64,000 nucleotides of DNA from JAJPIG01 sp035531675. Its GTDB lineage: Bacteria > Desulfobacterota > Binatia > Binatales > Binataceae. Positions 1-10,963 of the stretch are shown piece after piece (the first letter of the stretch is position 1; each line of letters opens with the position of its first letter). A model generated the notes under the pieces. That model had not been told where the DNA came from, did not search any database, and worked only from the letters and a program-made list of their open reading frames with translations. The position numbers and the translations under genes are program-made. The stretch is from the NCBI GenBank assembly GCA_035531675.1, contig DATKSL010000039.1:1-64000 (forward strand). The letters are read 5' to 3'.

Positions 1-667
1 CGCCGAAGCCGAGTACCGACTCGATTCCATGTGGCACCACGAAGTCCTGCTGGGCGGGTATGACCGGACTGTCCCGAGCGACGGGAACATGGAAGACGTT
101 GAAAGACCTGCGCTGCAAATCGTCGACGACCTCGGGCTGCGCAGGCGCGAGATCGCTCAATTTCAGACCGAGCTGGTTAAGCAGCCGCGAAATCATCGGA
201 ATCTCATCCAGCGCCGCCTCGCTCAGCAATGGAATCGCCTGGTGATGCCGTGAATCCCGCCGCGAGTTCCAGTTCGGCTCCTCGCCGACGCTGGCCAGCA
301 TCGTCAGGCACTTGATGTCTGGAGAGAGCCGCGCCGACGGTGTCAGCGCTTGCGCGAACTCACGGAGATCGTCGCCCAGGTCGGCGAACCGGTGGGTCTT
401 GAACAGCCGCACCAGCACGCAGCCGCGCCGCCCGGAATCGCGTTCGGCAAAATGCTCATAGAGGTAGCGGACAATCAGGTCCGCGGTTTCCTCCATGGCT
501 TGCGACGAACTGACGCCCAGCCGCCGCAGTTCTCGGCCGCAGCGGACCATGTCGGCCAACGTGAAGCGGGTCAGATCGTACCGTGCCGACGCCGACGCGT
601 CGTCATCTGTCGGTAAGGGCTCCGTCCGCCTTGCTTCAATCTGCAGTTTGGGCGCTTCGAGGCCCAT
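1..667 (-). CDS. sensor/signalling protein, N-terminal part (3' end outside window)
   Basis: An open frame of 222 codons runs from an ATG at 667 off the left edge. AAGGAG lies just upstream of this ATG. The protein begins MGLEAPKLQ and continues as a soluble, mostly helical region with no membrane segment. Near residues 190-222 it carries FNVFHVPVARDSPVIPAQ followed by ESVLGFG. I associate this kind of stretch with the N-terminal region of some uncharacterised GAF/PAS sensor histidine kinases, but that is from memory and is not proven here. The kinase or output domain would lie outside the window. The reading frame is well supported; the function is tentative. Confidence 0.6.
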   Translation of the reverse strand, partial: MGLEAPKLQIEARRTEPLPTDDDASASARYDLTRFTLADMVRCGRELRRLGVSSSQAMEETADLIVRYLYEHFAERDSGRRGCVLVRLFKTHRFADLGDDLREFAQALTPSARLSPDIKCLTMLASVGEEPNWNSRRDSRHHQAIPLLSEAALDEIPMISRLLNQLGLKLSDLAPAQPEVVDDLQRRSFNVFHVPVARDSPVIPAQQDFVVPHGIESVLGFG

Positions 668-988
668 CGCTCCTTATTCGGCACTTAGCCGGGCAAAATC
701 TGCCTTTAGTTGGCTATGGGCAATTGTGATGCCAAAATGTATGAGCAGGCTGTGCGCGCCGGAAACTCGGCTAGTCCCCCCGATTTGCGGCCCTTTGATG
801 GGCCTTTTCGGAATCTTGGAACCTACGACCAGGCTGAATTGCGAGACACAAAAATGGCGTCGATCGATTGGTGGGGACAATCGGATGGCGCTGCCCAGAT
901 GCGCCGGAGGCTCGGAAATCGACGCGGAATCACCTTCCGTGGATGGCGCGACCGGAAACTCGCGACCGGAAACTATCGAGGGCTTCTA
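668..988. other. intergenic region, no gene seen
   Basis: This stretch lies between the sensor-like gene and tRNA-Gly. Short ORFs on both strands lack ribosome binding sites and convincing composition. A near-perfect tandem repeat with period 14 (GCGACCGGAAACT twice) lies at about 949-976, just beyond the 3' end of the tRNA. It probably holds the promoter of the leftward gene. Confidence 0.5.
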
Positions 989-1064
989 TGGAGCGGGTGA
1001 TCGGTTTCGAACCGACGACCTTGTGCTTGGCAAGCACACGCTCTACCAACTGAGCTACACCCGC
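989..1064 (-). tRNA. tRNA-Gly (GCC)
   Basis: A full cloverleaf can be folded on the minus strand. The acceptor stem is GCGGGTG/CACCCGC, the D arm contains GCTCAGTTGGTAGAGC, and the anticodon loop TTGCCAA gives GCC. The T arm contains GGTTCGAAACC. The discriminator is T and the CCA end is encoded (989-991 on the plus strand reads TGG). Confidence 0.96.
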
Positions 1065-1116
1065 TCGCCATCGATCAAGGCGGAACCAATTTTTTTATCG
1101 GCCCGCCGCCCCGAAG

Positions 1117-1764
1117 TCAAATCGCCGCCCGCTTGGCGCCCTGCGACGCGCCCGCGGCGGCCGGCCGCAGCATCGCGATAACCTTGACGTAATAATCGAT
1201 TCCCGACCAGACGCTCACGATCGTCGCGATCCATAGCACGAACATCCCGGCCGCAAAGAAGTTGATGTGCAGGTAGGTGTAATGGATCAGCAGCCCCTGC
1301 AGCGCGATCGCCTGCAGCGCCATCTTGTATTTCCCCAGCTCGCCGGCCGCGATTACCCGCCCCTCGGCGGCGGCCACCGCCCGCAGTCCCGTCACCATGA
1401 TCTCACGCGTCACCAGCACCACCACCAGCCAGGCCGGCACGTGCGGCGTGCGCGGCGTCCCGGCCAGCATGATCAGCACCGCCGTCACCACGATCTTGTC
1501 GGCCAGCGGATCGAGGAACTTGCCGAGCGTGCTGCCCGAGCCGTAGCTGCGCGCGATGTAGCCGTCGAGATAGTCGCTGATGGTGGCGCAGAAAAACACT
1601 CCGCCGGCGATCGCCGCCGCGGTCGGGCCGGTGAAACATAGCAGGTAAACCAGCACCGGCGCCGTCGCGATGCGGGCGATGGTCAGGACATTGGGCGTGG
1701 TCAGCGCCACTTTCACGTCGATTCCGTGGAGTTCCCGGGTCTGAAGCCGCTGCTCTGGTGACAA
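1117..1764 (-). CDS. pgsA: CDP-diacylglycerol--glycerol-3-phosphate 3-phosphatidyltransferase
   Basis: The 215-residue integral membrane enzyme makes phosphatidylglycerol phosphate from CDP-diacylglycerol and glycerol-3-phosphate, the first committed step to phosphatidylglycerol. The CDP-alcohol phosphotransferase signature is complete: D64-x2-D67-G68-x2-A71-R72-x8-G81-x3-D85-x3-D89. The N-terminal PNVLTIARIATAPVLVYLL is typical of PgsA, and several hydrophobic segments follow. The length fits the family. The first 15 or so residues are not conserved-looking, so the true start may be slightly downstream. It lies downstream of clpA on the same strand. Confidence 0.93.
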   Translation of the reverse strand: MSPEQRLQTRELHGIDVKVALTTPNVLTIARIATAPVLVYLLCFTGPTAAAIAGGVFFCATISDYLDGYIARSYGSGSTLGKFLDPLADKIVVTAVLIMLAGTPRTPHVPAWLVVVLVTREIMVTGLRAVAAAEGRVIAAGELGKYKMALQAIALQGLLIHYTYLHINFFAAGMFVLWIATIVSVWSGIDYYVKVIAMLRPAAAGASQGAKRAAI

Positions 1765-1822
1765 TAAGGCAATGCCGGCGCCGGGGCAACGTCCCTGATA
1801 GTGGGCCGAAAACGCGCTGCTC

Positions 1823-4162
<2,340 letters not shown>

Positions 4163-4198
4163 GTCTTAATTATAACCATCGCGGCGCCGCGGCCGAAC

Positions 4199-4573
4199 TC
4201 ACGCCTTCTCCATCACGCATTTGAGCGGATATTCGTTCTGGCGGGCGAGCTCCTCGACCGTGCGCACGTGCGTTTCGGCGACCTCGAACGGGTAGACGCC
4301 CGCCACTCCCATGCCGTTCTGATGCACGTAGAGCATGATGCGGGTGGCCTCGGCATGCGCCTTGTGGAACACCACCTTGAGCACGTCGACCACGAATTCC
4401 ATCGGCGTGTAATCGTCGTTCAGCAGGATGACCTTGTAGAGCGGCGGCCGCTTGGTCTTGGCCTGCTCCTTGGTGCGGCGCTCGGTGACGATTCCGCCCT
4501 GCCCCGCTCCGTTCTCGCCGCTGCCGTTGCCGGTCGCGGCCCGCAGATGCTTACGCAACTTGTCCGCTTTCAT
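4199..4573 (-). CDS. clpS: ATP-dependent Clp protease adaptor ClpS
   Basis: The 124-residue adaptor delivers N-degron substrates to ClpAP. The conserved core is obvious: YKVILLNDDYTPMEFVV, then VFHKAHAEAT and GVYPFEVAETH. The first 40 residues are a charged, Gly-rich extension, as is common in ClpS. It is in tandem with clpA, 36 bp downstream, a typical clpS-clpA pair. The start at 4573 is plausible. Confidence 0.95.
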   Translation of the reverse strand: MKADKLRKHLRAATGNGSGENGAGQGGIVTERRTKEQAKTKRPPLYKVILLNDDYTPMEFVVDVLKVVFHKAHAEATRIMLYVHQNGMGVAGVYPFEVAETHVRTVEELARQNEYPLKCVMEKA

Positions 4574-4640
4574 ATGCGATGCTTGCCAGCCGCGCTCGGC
4601 GGCCCTGAACTCCGTTTATCAGGATAGCAAATTCGGCGCT

Positions 4641-5906
4641 ATGGCGACGAGCCTCGGCACGGTTTTCCGTCCGCCCTCTTTGCGCGGCGCGCGGCGGCGG
4701 TTAAGCTCGGAGGTCGTGGCGCGATCATCGAAAGGCCCCGAAATCGCGGTAGTCGAGACGATCGGCGCGATCGGACGCGAGGAATGGAACGCGCTGCTGC
4801 GCGCGGACGACTCGCCATTCGTCGATTGGGACTGGCTGTTTGCGATGGAAGAGTCGGGCAGCGCGATCCGCAAAACCGGCTGGAGTCCCTGCCACATCGC
4901 GGTCCGCGACAATCGCCGCCTGGTCGCCGCCTGCCCCGCCTATCTCAAGAGCCACAGCATGGGCGAGTTCGTGTTCGATCACGGCTGGGCCGACGGCGCC
5001 GATCGCGCCGGTATCAGCTACTACCCCAAGCTGCTGGCCGGAGTCCCGTTCACGCCCCATACCGGCCGCCGCTTCCTGACCGCGCCCGACGCCGATCGGC
5101 CGCTGATGGCCGCCTTGATGGGCCGCACGCTGATGGCGCTGTGCGAAGAAAATCAACTCTCGTCGGCGCATGTCAATTTCTGCGAAGAGGACGAGGCCGA
5201 GGCGCTGGCCGAACTCGGCTATCTGAAACGGCTCGGCTATCAATACCACTGGCGCAATCACGGCTTCGCCAGCTTCGACGACTACCTGCGCGAGCTCAAG
5301 CACAAGCGCCGGGTCGCGATCCGCCACGAGCGTGGCGCACTGGCCGAGCAGGGGGTCGAGATCCGCGTCCAGCATGGCGACGAGATTCCGGCCACGATGT
5401 TCCGGCCGATGTTCGAGCTCTACCGCTCGACTATCGACAAGCTCTACTGGGGCCGCCAGTACCTGACGCCGCAGTTCTTCGAGCTGGCCGGCGAACACTT
5501 AAAGCGTTACATCACATTTGTCGGGGCCTGGCAGGGCGCCAAGCTGGTCGCCGGGACCTTCAATCTGCAAAAGGCGGGCGTGATGTACGGGCGCTACTGG
5601 GGATGCTTCGAGGATCTGCGCTTCCTGCATTTCAACGTCTGCTACTACGCCTCGATCGAGCACTGTATCGCGCACGGGCTCAACCGTTTCGAGCCGGGCG
5701 CGGGCGGCGAATACAAATGGCTGCGCGGCTTCAACCCGGCCCTGACGCGAAGCGTTCATTACATCGCCCATGCCGGGCTGCGCCATGCGATCGGCAAGTT
5801 TCTCGATCGCGAGCGGCGCGAAGTCGAGGCCTGGATCGCACTCGGCAACGACAAGAGCCAGTTCCGCCAGCCCCCGCCCCCACCCTCCAACGTCGAGCAG
5901 GCGTGA
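4641..5906 (+). CDS. FemAB-like / GNAT-superfamily acyltransferase (PF04339-type)
   Basis: A protein of about 421 residues resembling the family annotated as 'peptidoglycan biosynthesis / FemAB-like' (DUF482). Typical stretches are PFVDWDWLFAMEESGSA near the start, HVNFCEEDEAEAL in the middle, ELKHKRRVAIRHER, and MYGRYWGCFEDLRFLHFNVC near the C-terminus. These enzymes are thought to be aminoacyl or acyl transferases with two GNAT-like folds, but their substrate is unknown. The open frame extends upstream to 4452, but that overlaps clpS on the other strand. The ATG at 4641 lies just after clpS and is preferred. It is divergent from clpS. Confidence 0.85.
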   Translation: MATSLGTVFRPPSLRGARRRLSSEVVARSSKGPEIAVVETIGAIGREEWNALLRADDSPFVDWDWLFAMEESGSAIRKTGWSPCHIAVRDNRRLVAACPAYLKSHSMGEFVFDHGWADGADRAGISYYPKLLAGVPFTPHTGRRFLTAPDADRPLMAALMGRTLMALCEENQLSSAHVNFCEEDEAEALAELGYLKRLGYQYHWRNHGFASFDDYLRELKHKRRVAIRHERGALAEQGVEIRVQHGDEIPATMFRPMFELYRSTIDKLYWGRQYLTPQFFELAGEHLKRYITFVGAWQGAKLVAGTFNLQKAGVMYGRYWGCFEDLRFLHFNVCYYASIEHCIAHGLNRFEPGAGGEYKWLRGFNPALTRSVHYIAHAGLRHAIGKFLDRERREVEAWIALGNDKSQFRQPPPPPSNVEQA

Positions 5907-6000
5907 CGGCGGCGGGGGGCGCCTCGCAGGGTCGATAGCCTCGCGAAATCCGCGAAGATCCTCAGCGCGCTTTTATTGGGTGCAGGGCTCAGCCCTGCCG

Positions 6001-6044
6001 CTGCGCTCAGGATGACAAGGCACAGCTGGTCATCCCGAGCGCAG
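6001..6044. repeat. 16-bp imperfect inverted repeat, REP-like/terminator-like
   Basis: The arms 6001-6016 (CTGCGCTCAGGATGAC) and 6029-6044 (GTCATCCCGAGCGCAG) pair at 15 of 16 positions around a 12-nt loop. It lies between two convergent genes, so it could act as a bidirectional terminator although there is no T tract. A related word (CTACGTTCAGGATG) occurs near 6660, suggesting a dispersed repeat family. Confidence 0.6.
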
Positions 6045-6103
6045 GCGGCCGCAGCGAAGAATCCCGGAAGATGTCGACGATTGGTCCTACTCTGAACGAA
6101 TCG

Positions 6104-6502
6104 TTACTTCGCGGGAGCGGCCTTCGCGGGAGCGGCGCTCTTGACTTCGATCACGAGGGCATCCACTCCCTTGGCCCCGGTTTCGATCTCGCGTTCGCCG
6201 CCGGGCAGCCATATGGCCTTGCCAGTTTTTCGCTCGACGATCACCGACCCGCCCTTGGCGGTCTTGAGCGTCGAGTCATAATCGACCAGCGGCACCACTA
6301 CCGCGCCATTCAATTCGTGGACCCCGACCTTGCTGTGCGGCTGGACCTTGATATGGAGTACGCGAACGTATTGGTTTTCCAACTCGAGATGGTAATGCGC
6401 GGGCAGGGTCGCGGCGGCTGCCTGCGCATAAACCGGGGCGACGACCAGCGCGATAAGCCCAACAAGTGCCGCCATCAATGCCGATGTGATCGATATTTTC
6501 AA
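6104..6502 (-). CDS. small secreted cupin-like protein
   Basis: A 132-residue protein with a clear Sec signal peptide (MKISITSALMAALVGLIALVVAPVYAQA), so it is probably exported. The mature part (LELENQYVRVLHIKVQPHSKVGVHEL, then VVVPLVDYDSTLK) has the alternating beta pattern of a small cupin, like other 'cytoplasmic/periplasmic cupin' proteins. The metal-ligand histidines of the canonical cupin motif are only partly present. Substrate and function are unknown. The C-terminus is Ala/Lys/Pro-rich. Confidence 0.7.
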   Translation of the reverse strand: MKISITSALMAALVGLIALVVAPVYAQAAAATLPAHYHLELENQYVRVLHIKVQPHSKVGVHELNGAVVVPLVDYDSTLKTAKGGSVIVERKTGKAIWLPGGEREIETGAKGVDALVIEVKSAAPAKAAPAK

Positions 6503-6776
6503 AATCGCTTTCTCCTTTTCACTGGAACGTCAACATTACTAAAACTTTACGCATGCCGTTTCCACCGTTCACTACGTGATCTTCTGCCGGGAGGCTGCGG
6601 ATTCGATGAACCCACCCTCGCAGAGCCGAGCAACTGGCGAACCAAAAGCCGGGATCCTTCGCTACGTTCAGGATGTATTCGTTTCTAAGATGTTACTCCT
6701 TCATCGACCGCCGACTGCGACCGTCAAAGGAAGGGTGCTCGGAGTCGCATATTTGGCGTTCATCCTCCCGGGATGA

Positions 6777-7478
6777 TCACATTTTTTCTTTGATTCCGAC
6801 CTTGAGAAGCCACCAGTTGACAGGGTAGCTGGTCGCGAATCCCGCGAGCATCGCGATTTGCATCATTAACCAGAACACCGGCTCGTTCTGTTCAAGTTCA
6901 TGGCCGAAGATCAGAAACACCGCGATTGCCATCCATCCGTACATGCCGATCTGCCAGGCCGTTAGCGACAGCGCGTCAGCTTTCAGCGCCGCCACCAATC
7001 CTTCCCGCGGCGAAAGATTTTTCATCGGCACGATCGTGAAGTACTGAAAAGCAATTCCGAACGAGAACGCCAAAATGTAATCCACTACCCAGTCTCCGTA
7101 CAGTTTCATTCCGAATAGCGTGAACGGGACCGCGTACAGGTAGGATTCAGCGACAATATCTCCCAGAGTGCAGCCTGCCCCGCAATGCATCGCGGCCATG
7201 GCAGCCGCCTGCCACATCGGCTTTTCCTGCGCCGGATTACTGTCCGTGCGATGCTCCGCGTGACGCATCTGCATCGCCGGCAGCGTGCTGACCCTGCCGA
7301 CCTTGTAATAAAACCACAGTCCCAGAGGGCCTGAATACAGTGCGGTGATTGGCCAGACCGCATTCAGGATCCACATCTTCTGACGATGACCGGCGAGAAT
7401 ATCGACCGCGATAACCGACGCCGAGAGAGCGCCCGCCCCTAGAGACACCATTGCCACGGTGTCTAACGCCTGGTGCAC
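6777..7478 (-). CDS. DUF4396 family membrane protein
   Basis: A 233-residue polytopic membrane protein. The recognisable DUF4396 features are MWILNAVWPITALYSGP and LWFYYKVGR near the N-terminus, then HCGAGCTLGDIVAE and a C-terminal VNWWLLKVGIKEKM. About five hydrophobic helices are visible. The two Cys and the His in HCGAGC, close to a membrane helix, suggest metal binding, but no biochemical role is known. It stands alone, with no operon partner. Confidence 0.8.
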   Translation of the reverse strand: MHQALDTVAMVSLGAGALSASVIAVDILAGHRQKMWILNAVWPITALYSGPLGLWFYYKVGRVSTLPAMQMRHAEHRTDSNPAQEKPMWQAAAMAAMHCGAGCTLGDIVAESYLYAVPFTLFGMKLYGDWVVDYILAFSFGIAFQYFTIVPMKNLSPREGLVAALKADALSLTAWQIGMYGWMAIAVFLIFGHELEQNEPVFWLMMQIAMLAGFATSYPVNWWLLKVGIKEKM

Positions 7479-7863
7479 GACTTCCTCCGTTCGATTTATT
7501 CAGGTTCACGATGGAACTCTTTCTTGCCAAATCCGGGCATCCCGGACGCGGAGATTTGGTTAACAATTATGAAATAAAGCTCGCCGTCCGACCATTTGTG
7601 AGTGTTCGCGGTTATTTTTCGGGATTAGCGGATAGCAGTCGGCTTCGAACCGATTTTCGGCGTCACCATCAAGTCCGTGGCATCCAGCACAGTGCTCCTC
7701 GAAGTCGGGGTGAACTTGCCCGAGTTGATGGACACCCGGGTTAGGCAGCCACTACATCAGCCGGCGTAATTCAGAAAAGTCCATTGCGGCGTGCCGCACC
7801 ATTTTTCAGTCGCAACAAGGCGTTCGCACTTGTCCCAAGATTTGAGAGAATCACCTCGTCTGC
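7479..7863. other. intergenic region, no gene seen
   Basis: About 385 bp between the DUF4396 gene and rmuC. The plus-strand ORF at 7451-7744 lacks a ribosome binding site and recognisable composition. Part of the stretch is more AT-rich than its neighbours and may hold the DUF4396 promoter. Confidence 0.45.
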
Positions 7864-9162
7864 TCACTTGCCGTTCTTGCCGTTGATAACCTCGACGGGG
7901 GCGTCGAGCGAGCGAATCGCCGCATCGACCATCGGCAACTCGGCCAGCTCGCCCTTGCCTTCGACGCCCAGCTCCTTGAGCTTGCGCGCCGCCGGCATCA
8001 GGCGCCCCTCGAACGATCCGATCGCGTCGTTGTAGGCGCCGACCGACTTGCGCAGCGCGTCGCCGATCCGCGCCAGATGCGCGACCATCACGGCGAAGCG
8101 ATCGGCGAGCTCGCGCGCCGCGTCGTTAATTCGGGCGGCGTTGTCGGCGAGCTGCTGCTGGTTCCATCCGTAGGCGACCGCGCGCAGCAGCGAAATCAGC
8201 GTGGTCGGCGTCGCCAGGATGACGCGCTGGTTCGCACCGTATTCGATCAGCGAGGAATCCTGCTCGAGCGCGGCGCTGAAGAAGGTCTCGCCGGGCAGGA
8301 ACATCACCACGAATTCGGGCGCCGGGCGGAACTGCTCCCAGTAGCCCTTGGCGGCGAGCTGGTTCAGATGGGCGCGGACCTGCGCGGCGTGCTGGCGAAG
8401 CTTCTCGACGCGCGCCTCCTCAGTGGAGGCGTCGAGCGATTCGAGATAGGCCTGCAGGGGAGCTTTCGCATCGACGATGATGTTCTTGCCGCCGGGCAAC
8501 TGGATACGGAGGTCGGGCCGCAGCCGCCCGTTGTCGCCGCTCGCGGTATCCTGGGTGAAAAAGTCGCAGCGCTCGAGCATCCCGGCCATCTCGACCACAC
8601 GCTTGAGCTGGATTTCACCCCATCGCCCGCGCACGCTCGGGGCGCGCAAGGCGCGCGAAAGTTTCTCGGCCTCGGTGCGGAGCTCGCGCTGGGCATCAAT
8701 CAGCGACAGCACCTGGCTGCTGAGATGGCCGTAAGCCTCGCTGCGGGCCTTCTCGAGGTCGCGGATCTCGGAGTCCATCCGCACCAGCGATTCCTTGACG
8801 GGACTCACGACCGCGCCGATTTGCTCGCCGGCGAGCGTGATGAACTGGCTGCGATTGGCCTCGAGCGCTTCGGCCGAGAGCGACTTGAAGGTGGTGGCGA
8901 GGCGTTGCTCGGCGTCGCGCAGGAGTTTGACCTGATCGTTGAAGCTCTGCTCCAGCGTGGCGGCACGCTCGGCACTGGCGGCGCGATCGGCGCCGGCCTG
9001 GCGCAATTCGAGCGTCAGGCGATCCCTGTCGTCGCTCAAGCGGTCGCGTTGATCGCGCAACTCGCGGGCGGTCGCCTCGGCCGCCTGGGCGCGCGATGAC
9101 GACCACAGCCAGCCGATCACGAGGCCGACGAGCAAAGCCGCAATCGAGATCACCCATTCCAT
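7864..9162 (-). CDS. rmuC: DNA recombination protein RmuC
   Basis: About 432 residues. One N-terminal membrane helix (MEWVISIAALLVGLVIGWLW) is followed by a long coiled coil (about residues 20-200), then the RmuC domain with SVRGRWGEIQLKRVVEMAGM and FVVMFLPGETFFSAALEQD. RmuC limits inversions at short inverted repeats and is nuclease-like. The start at 9162 is chosen because GGAGG lies seven bases upstream of this ATG, inside the longer frame that begins at 9180. It is divergent from the ArsA-like gene. Confidence 0.93.
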   Translation of the reverse strand: MEWVISIAALLVGLVIGWLWSSSRAQAAEATARELRDQRDRLSDDRDRLTLELRQAGADRAASAERAATLEQSFNDQVKLLRDAEQRLATTFKSLSAEALEANRSQFITLAGEQIGAVVSPVKESLVRMDSEIRDLEKARSEAYGHLSSQVLSLIDAQRELRTEAEKLSRALRAPSVRGRWGEIQLKRVVEMAGMLERCDFFTQDTASGDNGRLRPDLRIQLPGGKNIIVDAKAPLQAYLESLDASTEEARVEKLRQHAAQVRAHLNQLAAKGYWEQFRPAPEFVVMFLPGETFFSAALEQDSSLIEYGANQRVILATPTTLISLLRAVAYGWNQQQLADNAARINDAARELADRFAVMVAHLARIGDALRKSVGAYNDAIGSFEGRLMPAARKLKELGVEGKGELAELPMVDAAIRSLDAPVEVINGKNGK

Positions 9163-9303
9163 CGCCACACCTCCATCCACTCGGACGAAAGTTTAGCGAA
9201 ATCGGCCCGGCCGTCCAATTGTTGCCGTCGCAGCCGTCCACAGGCGTCGGTCGACCGGCGATGCGACAGGACGCGCGAGTTGTTAAGCTGATCAGCGCGA
9301 AGC

Positions 9304-10572
9304 ATGGCTGAATCAGGGGAAGTCGAGAAGTCGGAGCGCCCGGGGGTGAAAGAGTTCCTCAAACCGGGTCATACGATAATTTTGCTGGGCACCGGCGGCG
9401 TCGGTAAGACGACCATCGCCGCCGCTATTGGGCTGGCTTCGGCGGGGTTATCGCGCAAAACCGCGCTTATCACGATCGATCCGGCGCGCCGACTGCGCGA
9501 GGCGCTCGGGCTGCGCCGTCTCGACGATCGCCCCACCCGCATCGACCGGCGGCGGCTCGAGCGGGCCGGCCTCGATCCCGGACTCGGGCTGTATGCGATG
9601 GTGCTCGACGTGAAGCGGCAATGGGACGCGTTGGTCGAGCGCTTCATCGCCGACCCCGCGGCGCGCAAGCATATCCTCGCCAATCGTTTTTATCGGAGTC
9701 TGGCCGGACAAATGGCGGGCTCCGATGCGTATGCGGCGCTCGAGCAGCTCTACGACGTTCACGACTCGGGACGTTTCGAAGTCGCGATTGTCGATACGCC
9801 GCCGGCCGCGCACGCCTTCGAGTTCATCCAGGCACCGGGGCGGATAGCGCGCCTGCTCGAATCGGGACCGGCGCGGCTGTTCGCGGCTGCCCCTTCGCTG
9901 CCCGGCTCGCGGCTCGCGCTCGGGCTGGCCAGCCGCGCGGCGCGCTTCGTAATCGCCGAGCTCGAGCGCTTCACCGGCACCGAGGTACTGTCGTCGATCA
10001 CAGATTTTTTCAGCTCGGCCGCGGTCGCCACCAGCGCGCTCGCCGATCGTTTCCGCAAGGCGGAGGCGATGCTGCGTTCGCCGACGGTCCATTTCATAAT
10101 CGTCACGACCGCCGAGCCGGACCGGCTGAGCCATGCGCGCGAGCTGATCGACGAGCTCGAGCGCGAGGGGCTTTGCGCGGCGGCGATTATCGTCAATCGC
10201 TTTCTCGACGAGGAGGCCTGGGACGCGCCGGCGCGCGACTATCGGAGACCGACGGCGCCGATGGCGGAGCTGAGCGCCGCAGCGGATCGCGATCCGGAGC
10301 TGCATGCGGCGCTCGACTATCTGCAAAGCTACCAGCGCGGAATCGAGGCCGCGGCCATTCGCGTCGAGCAGTTTGCGCGCGAGCTGCCCGACCATATCGG
10401 GCTTGCCGCCGCGCCGGAGATTGCGATCGGGGTTGCGGACCTCGCCGCGTTGAAGAGCGTCGCCACGCGCCTCCTCGGGGCCGCGATGCCTGTCGCCGGT
10501 GCGCGCGGCCTGGCGACGCGTCCAGCGCGCGGGCGGCCGGCACGCGCGCGGCGGAAATCAAAGCCGGAGTGA
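9304..10572 (+). CDS. ArsA/GET3-family ATPase
   Basis: A 422-residue soluble P-loop ATPase of the anion-transporting ATPase family. The deviant Walker A is GTGGVGKTT (29-37). LITIDPARRLREALG, VAIVDTPPAAHAFEF and FIIVTTAEPDRLSHA correspond to the switch and nucleotide-pocket segments. No arsenical metal-site cysteine cluster or arsenic gene is visible nearby, so an arsenite-pump role is not supported. Many bacteria carry such single or paired ArsA-like proteins of unknown role. Its stop codon lies inside the 3' end of the convergent RNase P RNA gene. Confidence 0.88.
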   Translation: MAESGEVEKSERPGVKEFLKPGHTIILLGTGGVGKTTIAAAIGLASAGLSRKTALITIDPARRLREALGLRRLDDRPTRIDRRRLERAGLDPGLGLYAMVLDVKRQWDALVERFIADPAARKHILANRFYRSLAGQMAGSDAYAALEQLYDVHDSGRFEVAIVDTPPAAHAFEFIQAPGRIARLLESGPARLFAAAPSLPGSRLALGLASRAARFVIAELERFTGTEVLSSITDFFSSAAVATSALADRFRKAEAMLRSPTVHFIIVTTAEPDRLSHARELIDELEREGLCAAAIIVNRFLDEEAWDAPARDYRRPTAPMAELSAAADRDPELHAALDYLQSYQRGIEAAAIRVEQFARELPDHIGLAAAPEIAIGVADLAALKSVATRLLGAAMPVAGARGLATRPARGRPARARRKSKPE

Positions 10573-10906
10573 ACCTGTAAGCCGGGTTCTGTACCCTTGC
10601 GGGTGGCGATCATTCCTCTGGGCCGGCGATTACTCGCCGGCTCAAGCGACCATACCCGAGGGACACGAGCGGGCCACTCATCCCTCCTATTTGGTCTTGC
10701 TCCGGATGGGGTTTGGCATGCGCGCGCGATCACTCGCGCGCCGGTGGGCTCTTACCCCGCCTTTTCACCCTTACCCTCGCGGGCGGTCTATTTTCTGTGC
10801 CACTTTCCGCGGCTCGCACCGCGCCGCCGTTAACGGCCATCCTGCCCTGTGGAGCCCGGACTTTCCTCCCCGGGTTAGGGGGCGATCGCCCGGTTCACTC
10901 CGGCGC
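10562..10906 (-). ncRNA. rnpB: RNase P RNA (bacterial type A)
   Basis: The minus strand contains the hallmark GGAGGAAAGTCCGGGCTCC near the 5' end (P4 half and CR-I). The matching 3' element ACAGAACCCGGCTTACAGG lies near the other end. Internal GAGGGTAAGGGTGAAAAGGC and a conserved AGAGGAATGATCGCC-type segment are also visible. The two ends (CGGAGTGAACC / GGTTCACTCCG) form P1, which sets the borders at about 10562 and 10906. The RNA of about 345 nt is the catalytic part of RNase P, which matures tRNA 5' ends. Exact ends are approximate. Confidence 0.96.
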
Positions 10907-10963
10907 TGCTCATTGTAGCATCACCGCGCTAGCCAGCATCATCGCTACGGCGCCGCCCGCCAG

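Noticed and set aside
674..880. 68-residue minus ORF upstream of the first gene
   Set aside because: No ribosome binding site or recognisable feature.
8077..9099. 340-residue plus ORF
   Set aside because: Antisense shadow of rmuC.
9304..10572. arsenite efflux ATPase ArsA
   Set aside because: No arsenic genes or metal-binding cysteine cluster; only the general ArsA/GET3 fold can be supported.
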